A stretch of 41,521 bases of DNA, from NCBI RefSeq assembly GCF_900162825.1, contig NZ_FUGE01000072.1, positions 1 to 41,521 of the forward strand. Reading direction: 5' to 3'. This document shows, in pieces, positions 25,870-34,900 of this stretch (positions are counted from its first letter, which is position 1; the number at the start of each line of letters is the position of its first letter). Position numbers and translations under genes: made by a program. The DNA comes from Psychrobacter piechaudii (lineage in GTDB: Bacteria > Pseudomonadota > Gammaproteobacteria > Pseudomonadales > Moraxellaceae). The notes under the pieces were generated by a model. That model made no database searches and was not told the DNA's origin. It worked only from the letters and a program-made list of their open reading frames with translations.

Positions 25870-27636
25870 TTATTGCTCATATTGCTGCTCATGTTTTTGC
25901 TCATAATCGTCTTCCTTCTCATAGTCATTCACATTGCCATAATCAATGATTCTAATAGAAGGTTGATACGCCTCATCCTTAATACTGTCTAGTGACTCAT
26001 TACCCAACAACACATCCTCACTATCGTAATCAATACGTGCAGCATAGGCTTGATTCAATTTATCTTTTCGGTCTTGGATTTTTTTAATCCACGCATTGCC
26101 ATCTACGCTGGCAGGCGACTGTTTTGAAAAAGGCTGTCCAAATGACTGCTGATATAGCTCACTTAAAGGGTGAGATTTAAAGCCACGCTCATCGTATCGA
26201 GTCTGACTTAATAGCGTGGTTGTCGCCCCCATAAAATCACCTCCAGTCAACAAGCTTGACTGAGAGGCTATTAACTTTCCACGGCTATCAAAGTAATAAT
26301 AATTACTTTGGTTGAAGGACAAAGGAGCCACTGCTTCGATTAGCTGAAATAAAGACCCTAAGTCACCGCTTTGGAATTTTTTATTGGTTTGTTGCCAATT
26401 CTCCAAAGCTACTTTAATAAAGTTTGAGTTTGGATATAAGTCAGGTCGTAAATCGACATAGTCTTGCAGTGTGTCAGACATATGTTTTAGAGTGATGCCT
26501 AACAACTTACCGGTCTGTTTAGCGTCTAAGTTGAGCTTTACTGCTGAATGGGCCTCAACTTTCTTCGCATAAGCGTCGTTAGAGATGTCTAAAGCGGTAA
26601 AGTTTGCCGTTTCAAGCTCACTCAGGCTATAACCAATGGCTGAAATAAAAGCATCGTATATCACTGAGGGAGGAACTTGATCAATGATGTCCTGTGGCAG
26701 TTTAAAGGCCACGGTGGTAGCTTCAAGCTCTTCAGGCAAAGGAGCATGCTCGGGAGATATTATTGCCACTAATGGTAACAAAGCACTAGGGTCTAAAGTC
26801 AGCTCAGAGCGGTTGAAGTCCAGCGCTAAAGGCAACTGTATCGAATAGTAAGTTGTGGGCGAAGCAAAGTCATAGCTATAGACCATACTAAGTTTCTTAT
26901 TAACTGGGTCAAACTCACTAATTTTATTTAAACTCATGTTTTGATTGAAATAATAATTGGTAGCTTCAATCTGTGCTGGCGTGCGGTTGTACCACTCGTA
27001 TAAGGTGTCTATTAGTTGCTGATAACTCGTATCCTCTTCGTACTCGTCATACGGATTATCACTTTCATAGACATTAGAATCCTCATACTCATCGGCATCA
27101 TAATTTTTATAGTCATAATTTTCATCATGATCTTCATCATAATCTGACTCAATAAAAACAGCCTTTTCAGAACTACCCTCTTCTTGCCTATAAGCATCAG
27201 ACTTTTCCCAATTCTCTTCATCAGAGGCTTCTTGTATCGCTATATCCAAAACAGTCTTATAGGCACTTTGTGAGCCCCCATCAATACTGCCCTTTTTAAT
27301 AAAAGGTGAGTCATGTTTTAGAGTTTGACTAACCGACACGTGAGGCGTTACTAGATGATTGGTTATTGCCGTTAAAAGTCTCGATTTAGCTTCTTCGTCA
27401 CTGTTAATACCTGAATCGGTGCTAAATTGATTTTGATAAGCTTGCTGGTCACGTTGAGTGTTTTTTTGATAATCAACTGAGGAGATTAATGAGCCAGCTT
27501 GTAGGGTAGAATTTGGGGCAAACTGAGTTGATGATGATTGACAGCCCATGAGTGCCAGAAAGCTACTTGAGACCATTATCAAGGCAATCTTAGGAGAGCT
27601 CTGCGATACTTCAGAGGAGGCAAACTTTATTTTCAT
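25870..27636 (-). CDS. Predicted lipoprotein of unknown function (first of a pair)
   Basis: The start at 27636 gives 588 residues with signal peptide IALIMVSSSFLALMG and a lipobox-like LMGC, Cys32. A frame extending 21 codons upstream is less likely because it would bury the signal. Residues of about 163-203 are an extreme Asp/Glu/Tyr/Asn-rich low-complexity segment (for example YDEDHDENYDYKNYDADEYE). The C-terminus is also charged and Tyr/Glu/Gln-rich. In between is a folded region with Y..FDSRGKLIA and TRYDERG, echoed in the downstream lipoprotein. The gap between the two genes is 52 bases, so they form one operon. The function is not recognised; a surface or periplasmic structural or cation-binding role is only a guess. 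Confidence 0.75.
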   Translation of the reverse strand: MKIKFASSEVSQSSPKIALIMVSSSFLALMGCQSSSTQFAPNSTLQAGSLISSVDYQKNTQRDQQAYQNQFSTDSGINSDEEAKSRLLTAITNHLVTPHVSVSQTLKHDSPFIKKGSIDGGSQSAYKTVLDIAIQEASDEENWEKSDAYRQEEGSSEKAVFIESDYDEDHDENYDYKNYDADEYEDSNVYESDNPYDEYEEDTSYQQLIDTLYEWYNRTPAQIEATNYYFNQNMSLNKISEFDPVNKKLSMVYSYDFASPTTYYSIQLPLALDFNRSELTLDPSALLPLVAIISPEHAPLPEELEATTVAFKLPQDIIDQVPPSVIYDAFISAIGYSLSELETANFTALDISNDAYAKKVEAHSAVKLNLDAKQTGKLLGITLKHMSDTLQDYVDLRPDLYPNSNFIKVALENWQQTNKKFQSGDLGSLFQLIEAVAPLSFNQSNYYYFDSRGKLIASQSSLLTGGDFMGATTTLLSQTRYDERGFKSHPLSELYQQSFGQPFSKQSPASVDGNAWIKKIQDRKDKLNQAYAARIDYDSEDVLLGNESLDSIKDEAYQPSIRIIDYGNVNDYEKEDDYEQKHEQQYEQ

Positions 27637-27931
27637 GATACGTAACTGTTCCTGAGGGGTGAGTTTTAGAGTTGCACTAGCAAAGGTCTGGCTACTCAAT
27701 CTGTTAAATTATAGTATTTAATTACAAGCATTTAACTAAAGATTGAATAAATATTTTCAGGTGCCTATGCTGTCATGACTAGATAGTCTTCAAACGAATT
27801 ACGTGGCTCTATAACAATTAAGTTATATTAGCACAATTAACTAAATACATTTAGTTGATGAACGTCTTGCTAAGCAATACTTTTTGGAATATATTTAAAA
27901 ACTGCATTAATTACTCATAAAAGGACTTACG

Positions 27932-28594
27932 ATGACTTGCTACTTTGGATTTGAACCTACAGACAAGCTAGCAGATATGATTGTTGAAGCCGAGCACATT
28001 ATTGACTCTGGCAAAGATGTATCCTACTACCCTTTACGTAATGATATTGCACAACAAATTGGACGTGAACTGTTAGACAATATGTTGGTTAATTTGATTA
28101 GTGTCATTCCAGATCCAGAACGTCAAGAAAAAATGCGCGGTATCGTCAATAAAATTGAAGGCGCCACCGAAACTATGCTGAATATTTTGTTGGGTAAAGA
28201 TTCTAACAAAGAAGTTATCCCTAACTTTGAATATATGAAAAACGAAACTGTATTTGAGGATAATTCAGGCAATACTCGTGTTGGTTTTAAGATGGATGAT
28301 GCCTCTGCCAAAACCATTCTAGAGGGTTTCGATGCAGTTACACCAGAATCTGTCGATAAAGAGAAATTGGTTAAAGCATTATTTGCTATGAATCATGCAG
28401 TTGTGGATCACTTTATTACTCGCTTTTCAGAAACCCTACCTTTGGGTCTAATTAAACGTAAATCTGTACCCGTGGCCAAAGCAGGAATTAACAAAGCTCT
28501 TGAAATGGCAATTAATAAATTGCTTCCTCAGTTACCAACAGAGTCGTTAAACCGTTTGGTAGGTTTTTATCGTCCTTTCATTATTGAAAAATAA
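27932..28594 (+). CDS. Conserved-looking protein of unknown function
   Basis: This 220-residue soluble protein has no signal peptide, no clear membrane helix and no motif I recognise. It begins MTCYFGFEPTDKLADMIVEA and is mainly helical, with a more hydrophobic C-terminal third (INKALEMAINKLLPQLP). The ribosome site AAAGGA lies eight bases before the ATG, and codon use is like that of its neighbours, so it is a real gene. It is divergent from the lipoprotein pair across a 295-base region (27637-27931). No terminator is seen before the MITE-like insertion that begins 30 bases after its stop. Confidence 0.7.
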   Translation: MTCYFGFEPTDKLADMIVEAEHIIDSGKDVSYYPLRNDIAQQIGRELLDNMLVNLISVIPDPERQEKMRGIVNKIEGATETMLNILLGKDSNKEVIPNFEYMKNETVFEDNSGNTRVGFKMDDASAKTILEGFDAVTPESVDKEKLVKALFAMNHAVVDHFITRFSETLPLGLIKRKSVPVAKAGINKALEMAINKLLPQLPTESLNRLVGFYRPFIIEK

Positions 28595-28623
28595 ACCATT
28601 TATTGCGTATTGGTAAAGATTGA

Positions 28624-28748
28624 CAGGGCAAACGCATACTTTTAAAAAACATTAATATTTTCAGTAACTTATAAACTTAGAAAATAAAAATCTAAACTCA
28701 TAACTATCTGATTTTAAATAGAATTCCTAAAAGTGTGCGTTTGCCCTG
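28624..28748. mobile_element. MITE-like non-autonomous insertion, 125 bp
   Basis: The ends are inverted repeats of 21 bases with one mismatch: CAGGGCAAACGCATACTTT... at 28624-28644 and its complement at 28728-28748. They are flanked immediately by a perfect 10-bp direct repeat TAAAGATTGA (28614-28623 and 28749-28758), the signature of a target-site duplication. The 83-base interior is AT-rich and non-coding. Removing the element and one repeat restores a continuous intergenic region before hpt. The first seven bases match the inferred terminus of the IS4-type element at the left edge, so an IS4-type transposase is a candidate mobiliser; the family is not proven. Confidence 0.85.
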
Positions 28749-28777
28749 TAAAGATTGATAAAAAATGGATAACAGGG

Positions 28778-28807
28778 TTGGCTGAAATTGGCCAATCCTG
28801 TTAAAAT
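28778..28807 (+). promoter_or_regulatory. Candidate hpt promoter just downstream of the MITE
   Basis: TTGGCT (28778-28783) and TAAAAT (28802-28807) are spaced by 18 bases, with a short leader to the ATG at 28839. The match is moderate. If real, the MITE landed upstream of the promoter without breaking it. Confidence 0.35.
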
Positions 28808-28838
28808 AGATACTTTTACCACTGCGTGTACACCGACT

Positions 28839-29405
28839 ATGAGCCAAATTAGCAATAAAGAAATTGAACAAACCCTCCGTAATTCAGAATGTTTGATTAG
28901 TAGTATTGAGGTGGCAGCTGCTTATGAACGTTTGGCTGCCCAGCTAAATTTACATTATGCCGGTCTGAACCCTATTGTTATGGTTGTTATGAATGGTGGT
29001 TTGATTCCAGCAGGTCAATTATTAACTCATCTTACTTTCTACCATCGTATGCACTATATCCACGCTTCTCGTTATCGTGAAAATGAAGGCACTAACGAAC
29101 TAGTTTGGAAATTTAAGCCAGATGTCGACATTTCTGGAGAGCATGTGCTTTTGGTTGATGATATCTTTGATGAAGGCATTACTCTAAAAGCTATCGTAGA
29201 AGAGCTGAAAAAAGAGAACCCTAAATCTGTTGATTGCTGTGTATTATTAAACAAAGTACATGACCGTAAAGTAGAGGATTTCAAAGTAGACTTCGTCGGT
29301 CTAGATGTTGATGATCGTTACGTTTATGGCTGTGGTATGGATTTCCATGGTTACTTACGTCATCTTCCAGGTATCTATGCTATCAAAGAAGACAAACTCC
29401 CTTAA
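28839..29405 (+). CDS. hpt: Hypoxanthine-guanine phosphoribosyltransferase
   Basis: The enzyme salvages hypoxanthine and guanine to IMP and GMP using PRPP. The 188-residue protein has the PRPP-binding motif VLLVDDIFDEGIT at 103-115, the VVMNGGLIPAGQLL segment at about 49-62, and the C-terminal VDDRYVYGCGMDFHGYLRHLPGIYA, closely like the Pseudomonas/Acinetobacter-type Hpt. A TTG at 28788 opens the frame earlier, but that stretch overlaps the likely promoter; the ATG at 28839 gives the normal family length. No clear ribosome site is present, which would fit a short or leaderless transcript. Two hairpins follow the gene. Confidence 0.92.
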   Translation: MSQISNKEIEQTLRNSECLISSIEVAAAYERLAAQLNLHYAGLNPIVMVVMNGGLIPAGQLLTHLTFYHRMHYIHASRYRENEGTNELVWKFKPDVDISGEHVLLVDDIFDEGITLKAIVEELKKENPKSVDCCVLLNKVHDRKVEDFKVDFVGLDVDDRYVYGCGMDFHGYLRHLPGIYAIKEDKLP

Positions 29406-29427
29406 TTAAAACTGTTAAATTGGAAAC

Positions 29428-29463
29428 CTATTTAATTATACAGATTAATTAAATAGCTTTTTC
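29428..29463 (+). terminator. AT-rich hairpin after hpt
   Basis: CTATTTAATTA (29428-29438) pairs with TAATTAAATAG (29446-29456), followed by CTTTTTC. It is weak in pairing energy because of its AT content and precedes the stronger hairpin. Confidence 0.5.
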
Positions 29464-29470
29464 TAACGAG

Positions 29471-29500
29471 AAAAGCACCTAATCGCTAGGTGCTTTTTTT
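29471..29500 (+). terminator. Strong Rho-independent terminator after hpt
   Basis: AAAAGCACCTA (29471-29481) pairs perfectly with TAGGTGCTTTT (29487-29497) around a five-base loop, with seven T to 29500. It lies between the convergent hpt and recD genes. In the recD direction the T-run is shorter, but it may act on both strands. Confidence 0.9.
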
Positions 29501-29528
29501 GTGTCCAAACTTAGTAGCTCTAGCCAAT

Positions 29529-31874
29529 CTACCCTTTTTGCTGAAACTGTAAGGCGAGCCCTGTGTAGCGTTGCGTTGGAGTTTGCACTGCTTTTTGTAG
29601 GGCACGTTTGGTGCTATAAATACTTACCTTTTGTTTAGCACGAGTCACGGCTGTATAAATCAGTTCCTTGCTAAGTAATCGACTGTTACTGTTATCAAAG
29701 GTAATAGCGATATGATCAAATTCTGAACCTTGCGACTTGTGAATGGTCATCGCATACGCGGTGGCAATCAGCTCATCATTAAGTAAATTGACTGCAATAC
29801 CTTGAGTTTTATTTTCAAAGAATACTTCTAAGCGACTACCCTCACCTTTTTGTTGCGTCTGCAAACAAATACCGACGTCTCCATTAAATAAACCCAACTC
29901 ATAGTTGTTTTGTAGCACCATGACTGGTCTGCCATGAAACCAAGGACTTTTACCCAAAGGCAACTTGAGTTGCGTCATATGCCAGCGGGTCAGATAGTCG
30001 TTGATATTATGATCGCCCCACTCGCCATTATGTCCTGCGGTTAAGATACGGAAGCGATTAAACTCACTCATAAGATCTGAGATAGTGAGACTTACTGTTT
30101 CTGGTACGGATTTTGCTATTGGATTTTTTATTAGTAGATTAATTTTGTTTAAGTATTGGGTGTAATTTTGGGTGATTTTTGAGAGTATTTTTTTACTACT
30201 TAGGCTATTTTTTAATTGAGCATTAGAAACGGATGTGTCTAAATCTTCGGCATAAATATCGCTAGCGTCAGCATTGATACCTTGAATATTAACGCTTTGG
30301 AACTGTAATGCCTCGTCATAGTTTAATAATTGCCAGACCTGCTGCATATCTGCTGGGCTCTTGTTAATCTCCGCAGCCAACTTACCAATACCTGAATCGG
30401 CATGGAAACGGCGGCTCTCTGTCAGCTGAGCATGGATTGGTTGCAACACATCGATACGGCACAAATCAGCGAGCACTGCCCCAGCGTCTACTGCAGCCAG
30501 CTGATTAGCATCTCCTAACAAGATTAGTCGAGCGCCAGGCTTAATAGCACTAACCAGATAGTTGGCCAACTCTACCCCAAGCATTGAGGCTTCATCGACA
30601 ATAATGATATCTTCACCCAAAGGGTTGCCAGCGTGATAGCGTGGTCTACCATCTCTGCCAATGCCTAACAAGCGGTGAATAGTCTTGGCTTCTTGCAACT
30701 GTACTTCGACTTGAGCACTGTCTAGAGCCGCCTGCAATGACTCTTGCATACGCTGAGCTGCCTTACCCGTTGGCGCCGATAGAGCAAGCCCTGCGCTGTC
30801 TGTGCTAAATCGAATCGTAGCGCTCTCCCCCAATGCTTGCTGTGCATCACTATCTGCTTGAGCCTGCTGTAACGCAATAACCAACTGTGCCACAGTATAA
30901 GTTTTACCCGTGCCTGGTCCGCCAGTGATAATGCTAAAGGCATTCTCATTAGCGACTTTAACCGCCTGAACCTGTTGAGCATTGAGATTATCAGGGATAT
31001 TGATATCTAACGGCTTAATCGGCTGATTTAGGATGTTTTGTATGGTCTTAGCGAGGTTAAACTCAGCTTGCCAGGTGCGGTGTAGCCAAAAAGTTACTTC
31101 GGTATTTCGCTCTGAGTGATTGTTTTGATATATATTATTTTGATAGATAATGGGGCTTTGTTTTGAAATTAGATTTTTTTTTCTTAGGCTATTTTCTTTT
31201 GCTAGAGATGCTAATGATAACTGAGCAAATAAAGGCTGCTGCTCAATATGTTGCATAAATTTGCTTAGGCTATTTATTGTGCTTTGTTGATTCAATCCAC
31301 ATGTCTCATTATCATTTTGCATTAAGTCATATAGCTGCTGAACCAATTTAAAACGCTCAACCAACTGCGCTTTGTTGCTATTTGATAGGTTTAACTGTAA
31401 CCACAGTTGCGTGCCACGGGTAATCAAAATATTAAGCAAGTTAAAGATAGAGTCGCTGTCTTCAGGTTGTGTTAGTTCATCTTGATGATCGCCCTCTACT
31501 TGTGTCACAGCCGCCAGAGCCGTATCGCTATCAATCAAATCAAACAAAGGCGCTGCCAGACTTTGTAAAATATCTCGTTGCCAAGCATAAAGCGTAGCAA
31601 CCTTTCCCTCTACCCTGCCCTGTAAAGCCAGTTCCATATCGTCTTGACGCAGGGTTAGCACGGTATGCCCCTCTTCCAATTGCTTAGCAAGCACCATAAA
31701 CAGTGATTTAAATAGATAACTATCAGCCTCTACCAAGTTTGTTGAGGCGTTAGTAACATTCGGCTGTACATAGGCTGAATAAGTCTGAGCTCGGCGCTGC
31801 AAAATATAGTCACTAATAGTGCTCGCCCAGCTCTCTTGAACGCGCGTATTTGCAGTATTATTATTGGTTTTCAT
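29529..31874 (-). CDS. recD: Exodeoxyribonuclease V alpha subunit RecD
   Basis: RecD is the 5'-3' helicase of the RecBCD complex that processes double-strand breaks. The 781-residue protein has Walker A GGPGTGKT at 318-325, a Walker B-type VDEASML near 425-431, and the C-terminal YAMTIHKSQGSEFDH motif of superfamily 1B helicases. It is longer than E. coli RecD (608 residues). Part of the excess lies in Lys/Asn/Ser-rich inserts near 226-258 and 535-600, which carry copies of the repeated 11-mer AATAGCCTAAG; a third copy is at about 199-203. It is the last gene of recC-recB-recD, 84 bases after recB. Confidence 0.93.
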   Translation of the reverse strand: MKTNNNTANTRVQESWASTISDYILQRRAQTYSAYVQPNVTNASTNLVEADSYLFKSLFMVLAKQLEEGHTVLTLRQDDMELALQGRVEGKVATLYAWQRDILQSLAAPLFDLIDSDTALAAVTQVEGDHQDELTQPEDSDSIFNLLNILITRGTQLWLQLNLSNSNKAQLVERFKLVQQLYDLMQNDNETCGLNQQSTINSLSKFMQHIEQQPLFAQLSLASLAKENSLRKKNLISKQSPIIYQNNIYQNNHSERNTEVTFWLHRTWQAEFNLAKTIQNILNQPIKPLDINIPDNLNAQQVQAVKVANENAFSIITGGPGTGKTYTVAQLVIALQQAQADSDAQQALGESATIRFSTDSAGLALSAPTGKAAQRMQESLQAALDSAQVEVQLQEAKTIHRLLGIGRDGRPRYHAGNPLGEDIIIVDEASMLGVELANYLVSAIKPGARLILLGDANQLAAVDAGAVLADLCRIDVLQPIHAQLTESRRFHADSGIGKLAAEINKSPADMQQVWQLLNYDEALQFQSVNIQGINADASDIYAEDLDTSVSNAQLKNSLSSKKILSKITQNYTQYLNKINLLIKNPIAKSVPETVSLTISDLMSEFNRFRILTAGHNGEWGDHNINDYLTRWHMTQLKLPLGKSPWFHGRPVMVLQNNYELGLFNGDVGICLQTQQKGEGSRLEVFFENKTQGIAVNLLNDELIATAYAMTIHKSQGSEFDHIAITFDNSNSRLLSKELIYTAVTRAKQKVSIYSTKRALQKAVQTPTQRYTGLALQFQQKG
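30199..30209 (-). repeat. AATAGCCTAAG motif, copy in recD (1)
   Basis: Minus strand AATAGCCTAAG, encoding Asn-Ser-Leu-Ser in the AT-rich insert of RecD. It is one of five identical copies, all in recD, recB or recC. Confidence 0.9.
31183..31193 (-). repeat. AATAGCCTAAG motif, copy in recD (2)
   Basis: Minus strand AATAGCCTAAG, encoding Asn-Ser-Leu-Arg at the start of the Lys/Asn-rich insert near residue 228. Same reading frame as the other copies. Confidence 0.9.
31264..31274 (-). repeat. AATAGCCTAAG motif, copy in recD (3)
   Basis: Minus strand AATAGCCTAAG, encoding Asn-Ser-Leu-Ser near residue 201 of RecD, only 70 bases from copy 2. Confidence 0.9.
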
Positions 31875-31958
31875 TAAGTTATCAGACCTATAAACAAGTA
31901 AAAAGTTAAACAGTAACCGTTTGGATTTAGTGAGTTAGTGAGCTAACAGTCAATCAAG

Positions 31959-34900
31959 CTACTGCGGCTTACCAAACAGCTTATCCAATGCTTTCACAAA
32001 TTCTATGGGAATATCCCAAGTGACCAGCCCATAGCGGATATGATTATTCGTGCTTTGAGTTTCTGCTAAATGCTGATAAGTACCTCGTAAAAATACATAT
32101 TCAACCGGGCCTAAGTATTTGGCTTCGTTGCCTTTATAATCAGCGATACGCATTGATAAGAAGCGGTGTAGTGCGACTTGGTAAATCGCTGCTTGTAGCC
32201 AATAGCCTGCCTTACTCATGGCTACTTTAAGAGTAGCTTCATCATAATTGCTTAGGCTATTTCCTAAAAAGTTACTTTTATAATCGACCACATAAAACTT
32301 GCCAGCATGCTCATATACCAAGTCAATCTCACCACGCAGATAACGGTATAATTGGCTACTACTTTGGGCAGTTAAACGGATATGTTTGTCAGTCTCATGG
32401 GGCAAATGCTTCTCAAACAGGGTGTTAATCTGCTGCGCTTTAAAGGTTTCAGACAATCCCATATTAAAGCCCATCTCTGCAAAACGCTGCTTAGGTGAGA
32501 TATCTACTAGCTTCTGCCCTGAAGCCAATAATGGTGTGTGTAAAATCTCATTAATCCATGTCATTAATGCCTGATGCTGAAGTCCTCTCTCATCGATATG
32601 ATAAGTTTTGTTGTTAGCCCCTTGTCTCCCGCCTTCTAAAATACGCTTCTGATGCGCCACACTGGCATACGCTAAGGGTAACTGATAGCCACTGACGGCT
32701 CTGTCTATCACCGCAGGCCATTGATTAGGATCGGTAAAATGTATCTTCTCAAATATCTCATGCAAAAACGTACCGGCATTGGCACCTTTGACAAAACTAA
32801 AGCGAATGTCATCTACTGCTTTAACGGGTAGTCCTTGATCCTCTATCTGCGCCTTTAAAGCGCCATCTGCCTCGCTAATATCGATATAAGTGGCATCATC
32901 GATACGCTCATCGACCACAGCCATTGCTTGTGTGGATTCATCTAATTGACGGGCGAGCGCGGTAAAGCTGGTTTTGGCCCAACCATAAAAGTAATCGACT
33001 CGCATCACATTGGAAAAATCATCATATTTGATAGGCTCTAGGTTCGGTTGAGTAAGGGTGGCCTCAGTACTGTCAGTTAAGTTATGCGTTTTGCTGTTAG
33101 CATAGCTGTCTTCATAAAACTCATGTACTTTTTGGCCGCGTACCATACCTATCGTATTTTTGAGTCTATCAGGCAATTCAAACTTCGGCTCTGGTGAATC
33201 AAACCAATAAAACACTGGCTTTAGATCGAACCCAGTCTTATCTTTAGGGTCTCGCAGCACCACGTAAAGCAGCTCACTGGCACGGGTGAAAGCCACGTAC
33301 CCTAGACGACGAAACTCCTCAAAATCTTCTTGAGTCTCGATATCTGTGTAATAGCCTGGTGTGGTAGCTGAGTCTTTTACCGGTGAAAAACGGCGCTGAT
33401 TACCAGAAGACTTTTGAACTAGAGCATTAGGTGCTTGCTGAGCATTATACAAGTACAAGCCATAGTCTTCCTTATTTCCCGACTTGCGACTGGCACTGCC
33501 CATACCCAGTACATAGACAATAGGAAACTCAAGTCCCTTTGACTTATGAATGGTCATTAACTGCACACCAGACTCTGTAGGCAGTGGGTATTGCTTGGCC
33601 CAATCACTGTTAGGTGCAGCATCAATGTTTTCCCTAAACCACGCCAGCAGCTCATGCTCGCCCATGCCTATACCATACTGCGCCAAGATATCCATCACAT
33701 GACGCAAATCCATGATATGTCGATCACCTTCAGGGTGTGCTGCCAATGCCTGCCAGACACCTTGTGACTGTACCGGGCTTTTATCTAGCAAATAATGCAT
33801 GGCTGATAAGATGCCAAAATTCTGCCAGCGCTGAGCCCCTTCTTTAAGATAGCTAATAAAATCTTGATAGCTTTTTTTGCTAGTATCATCTTGAGTACTA
33901 AGGTCAGCAGCAATATTCGTGTTAACGGCTACTTTTGTTGGCGTCTCATCGCTTTGTGCAATGCCTGACTCATGGTCGGTCATCATCGCTTTGACTTCTT
34001 TGATAGTCAGGCCATACAGATGGCTGGTCAATACCCGGTTAATCATGTCGTGACGGTATGGATAGAGCATAGCACTGAGCAGAGCAGCCACATCTTCGGC
34101 CATAATGGTCTCAAAGATACTAACGTCACTGGTAGTCAGAGTGGGTACATTTAACTTAACCAGTTCATCCTCTACCCGTTTTAAGTCTTTTTTGGCACGT
34201 GCCAGCACTCCGATGTCACTGGGCTGAATAGGCTTACCTTTTAAGGTCTGACCGCTGTTTAATAAAGCGGCAATATGGCGGGCGGTGACTTCATGCTCAT
34301 CGTATTCAAGTTCTTTGTCATAAGGCAGATGCAATACGCTGACAGGCTGGGTAGAGAGTATGTCAGTAACTAAATCTGAGGTAGTTTCTAATAGACTGTT
34401 TTGGGCAATAGATTGATTATTATCTAAGTCATTAAACCAAGATAGCTGTTTCTCAAGCTTTGCCGCAGTAATGTGTTGATAATAAATTTGACTGCCTAGC
34501 TCGGCAAATTTGTTCTCGCCTGTAGTGGGCATCGGCTTACCAAACCAACAGTTTAAGGCGTCAATGACCCCTTTGTTAGAACGGCGGTTAATATCAAGTG
34601 TCCATAGATTTTTTTTATCAAACTGAGCTTTCATATAGTTATAGTTAGCAACATCCCCACCTCGGAAGCCATAAATGGCCTGCTTCGGGTCCCCAACTAA
34701 TAATAAAAACTCTTGATTGGACTTGGTATTAGTCGACTGGTTATCCTCATTACCTACCTGACTACTTAACTGCTGGCGTTTATTCTTTGGCAGATAAATA
34801 CTTTCAATCATGATGGCTTGCTCGCCATTGATATCTTGTGACTCATCAATAAGGGCTACTGGATAGTGGTGGCGGATATAACGTGCTAGCTTCTCTCCCT

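Noticed and set aside
25818..25928. N-terminal extension of the second lipoprotein overlapping the first, suggesting a translational coupling or fusion
   Set aside because: The signal peptide begins after the ATG at 25817, which has its own ribosome site; the extension is just an open stretch.
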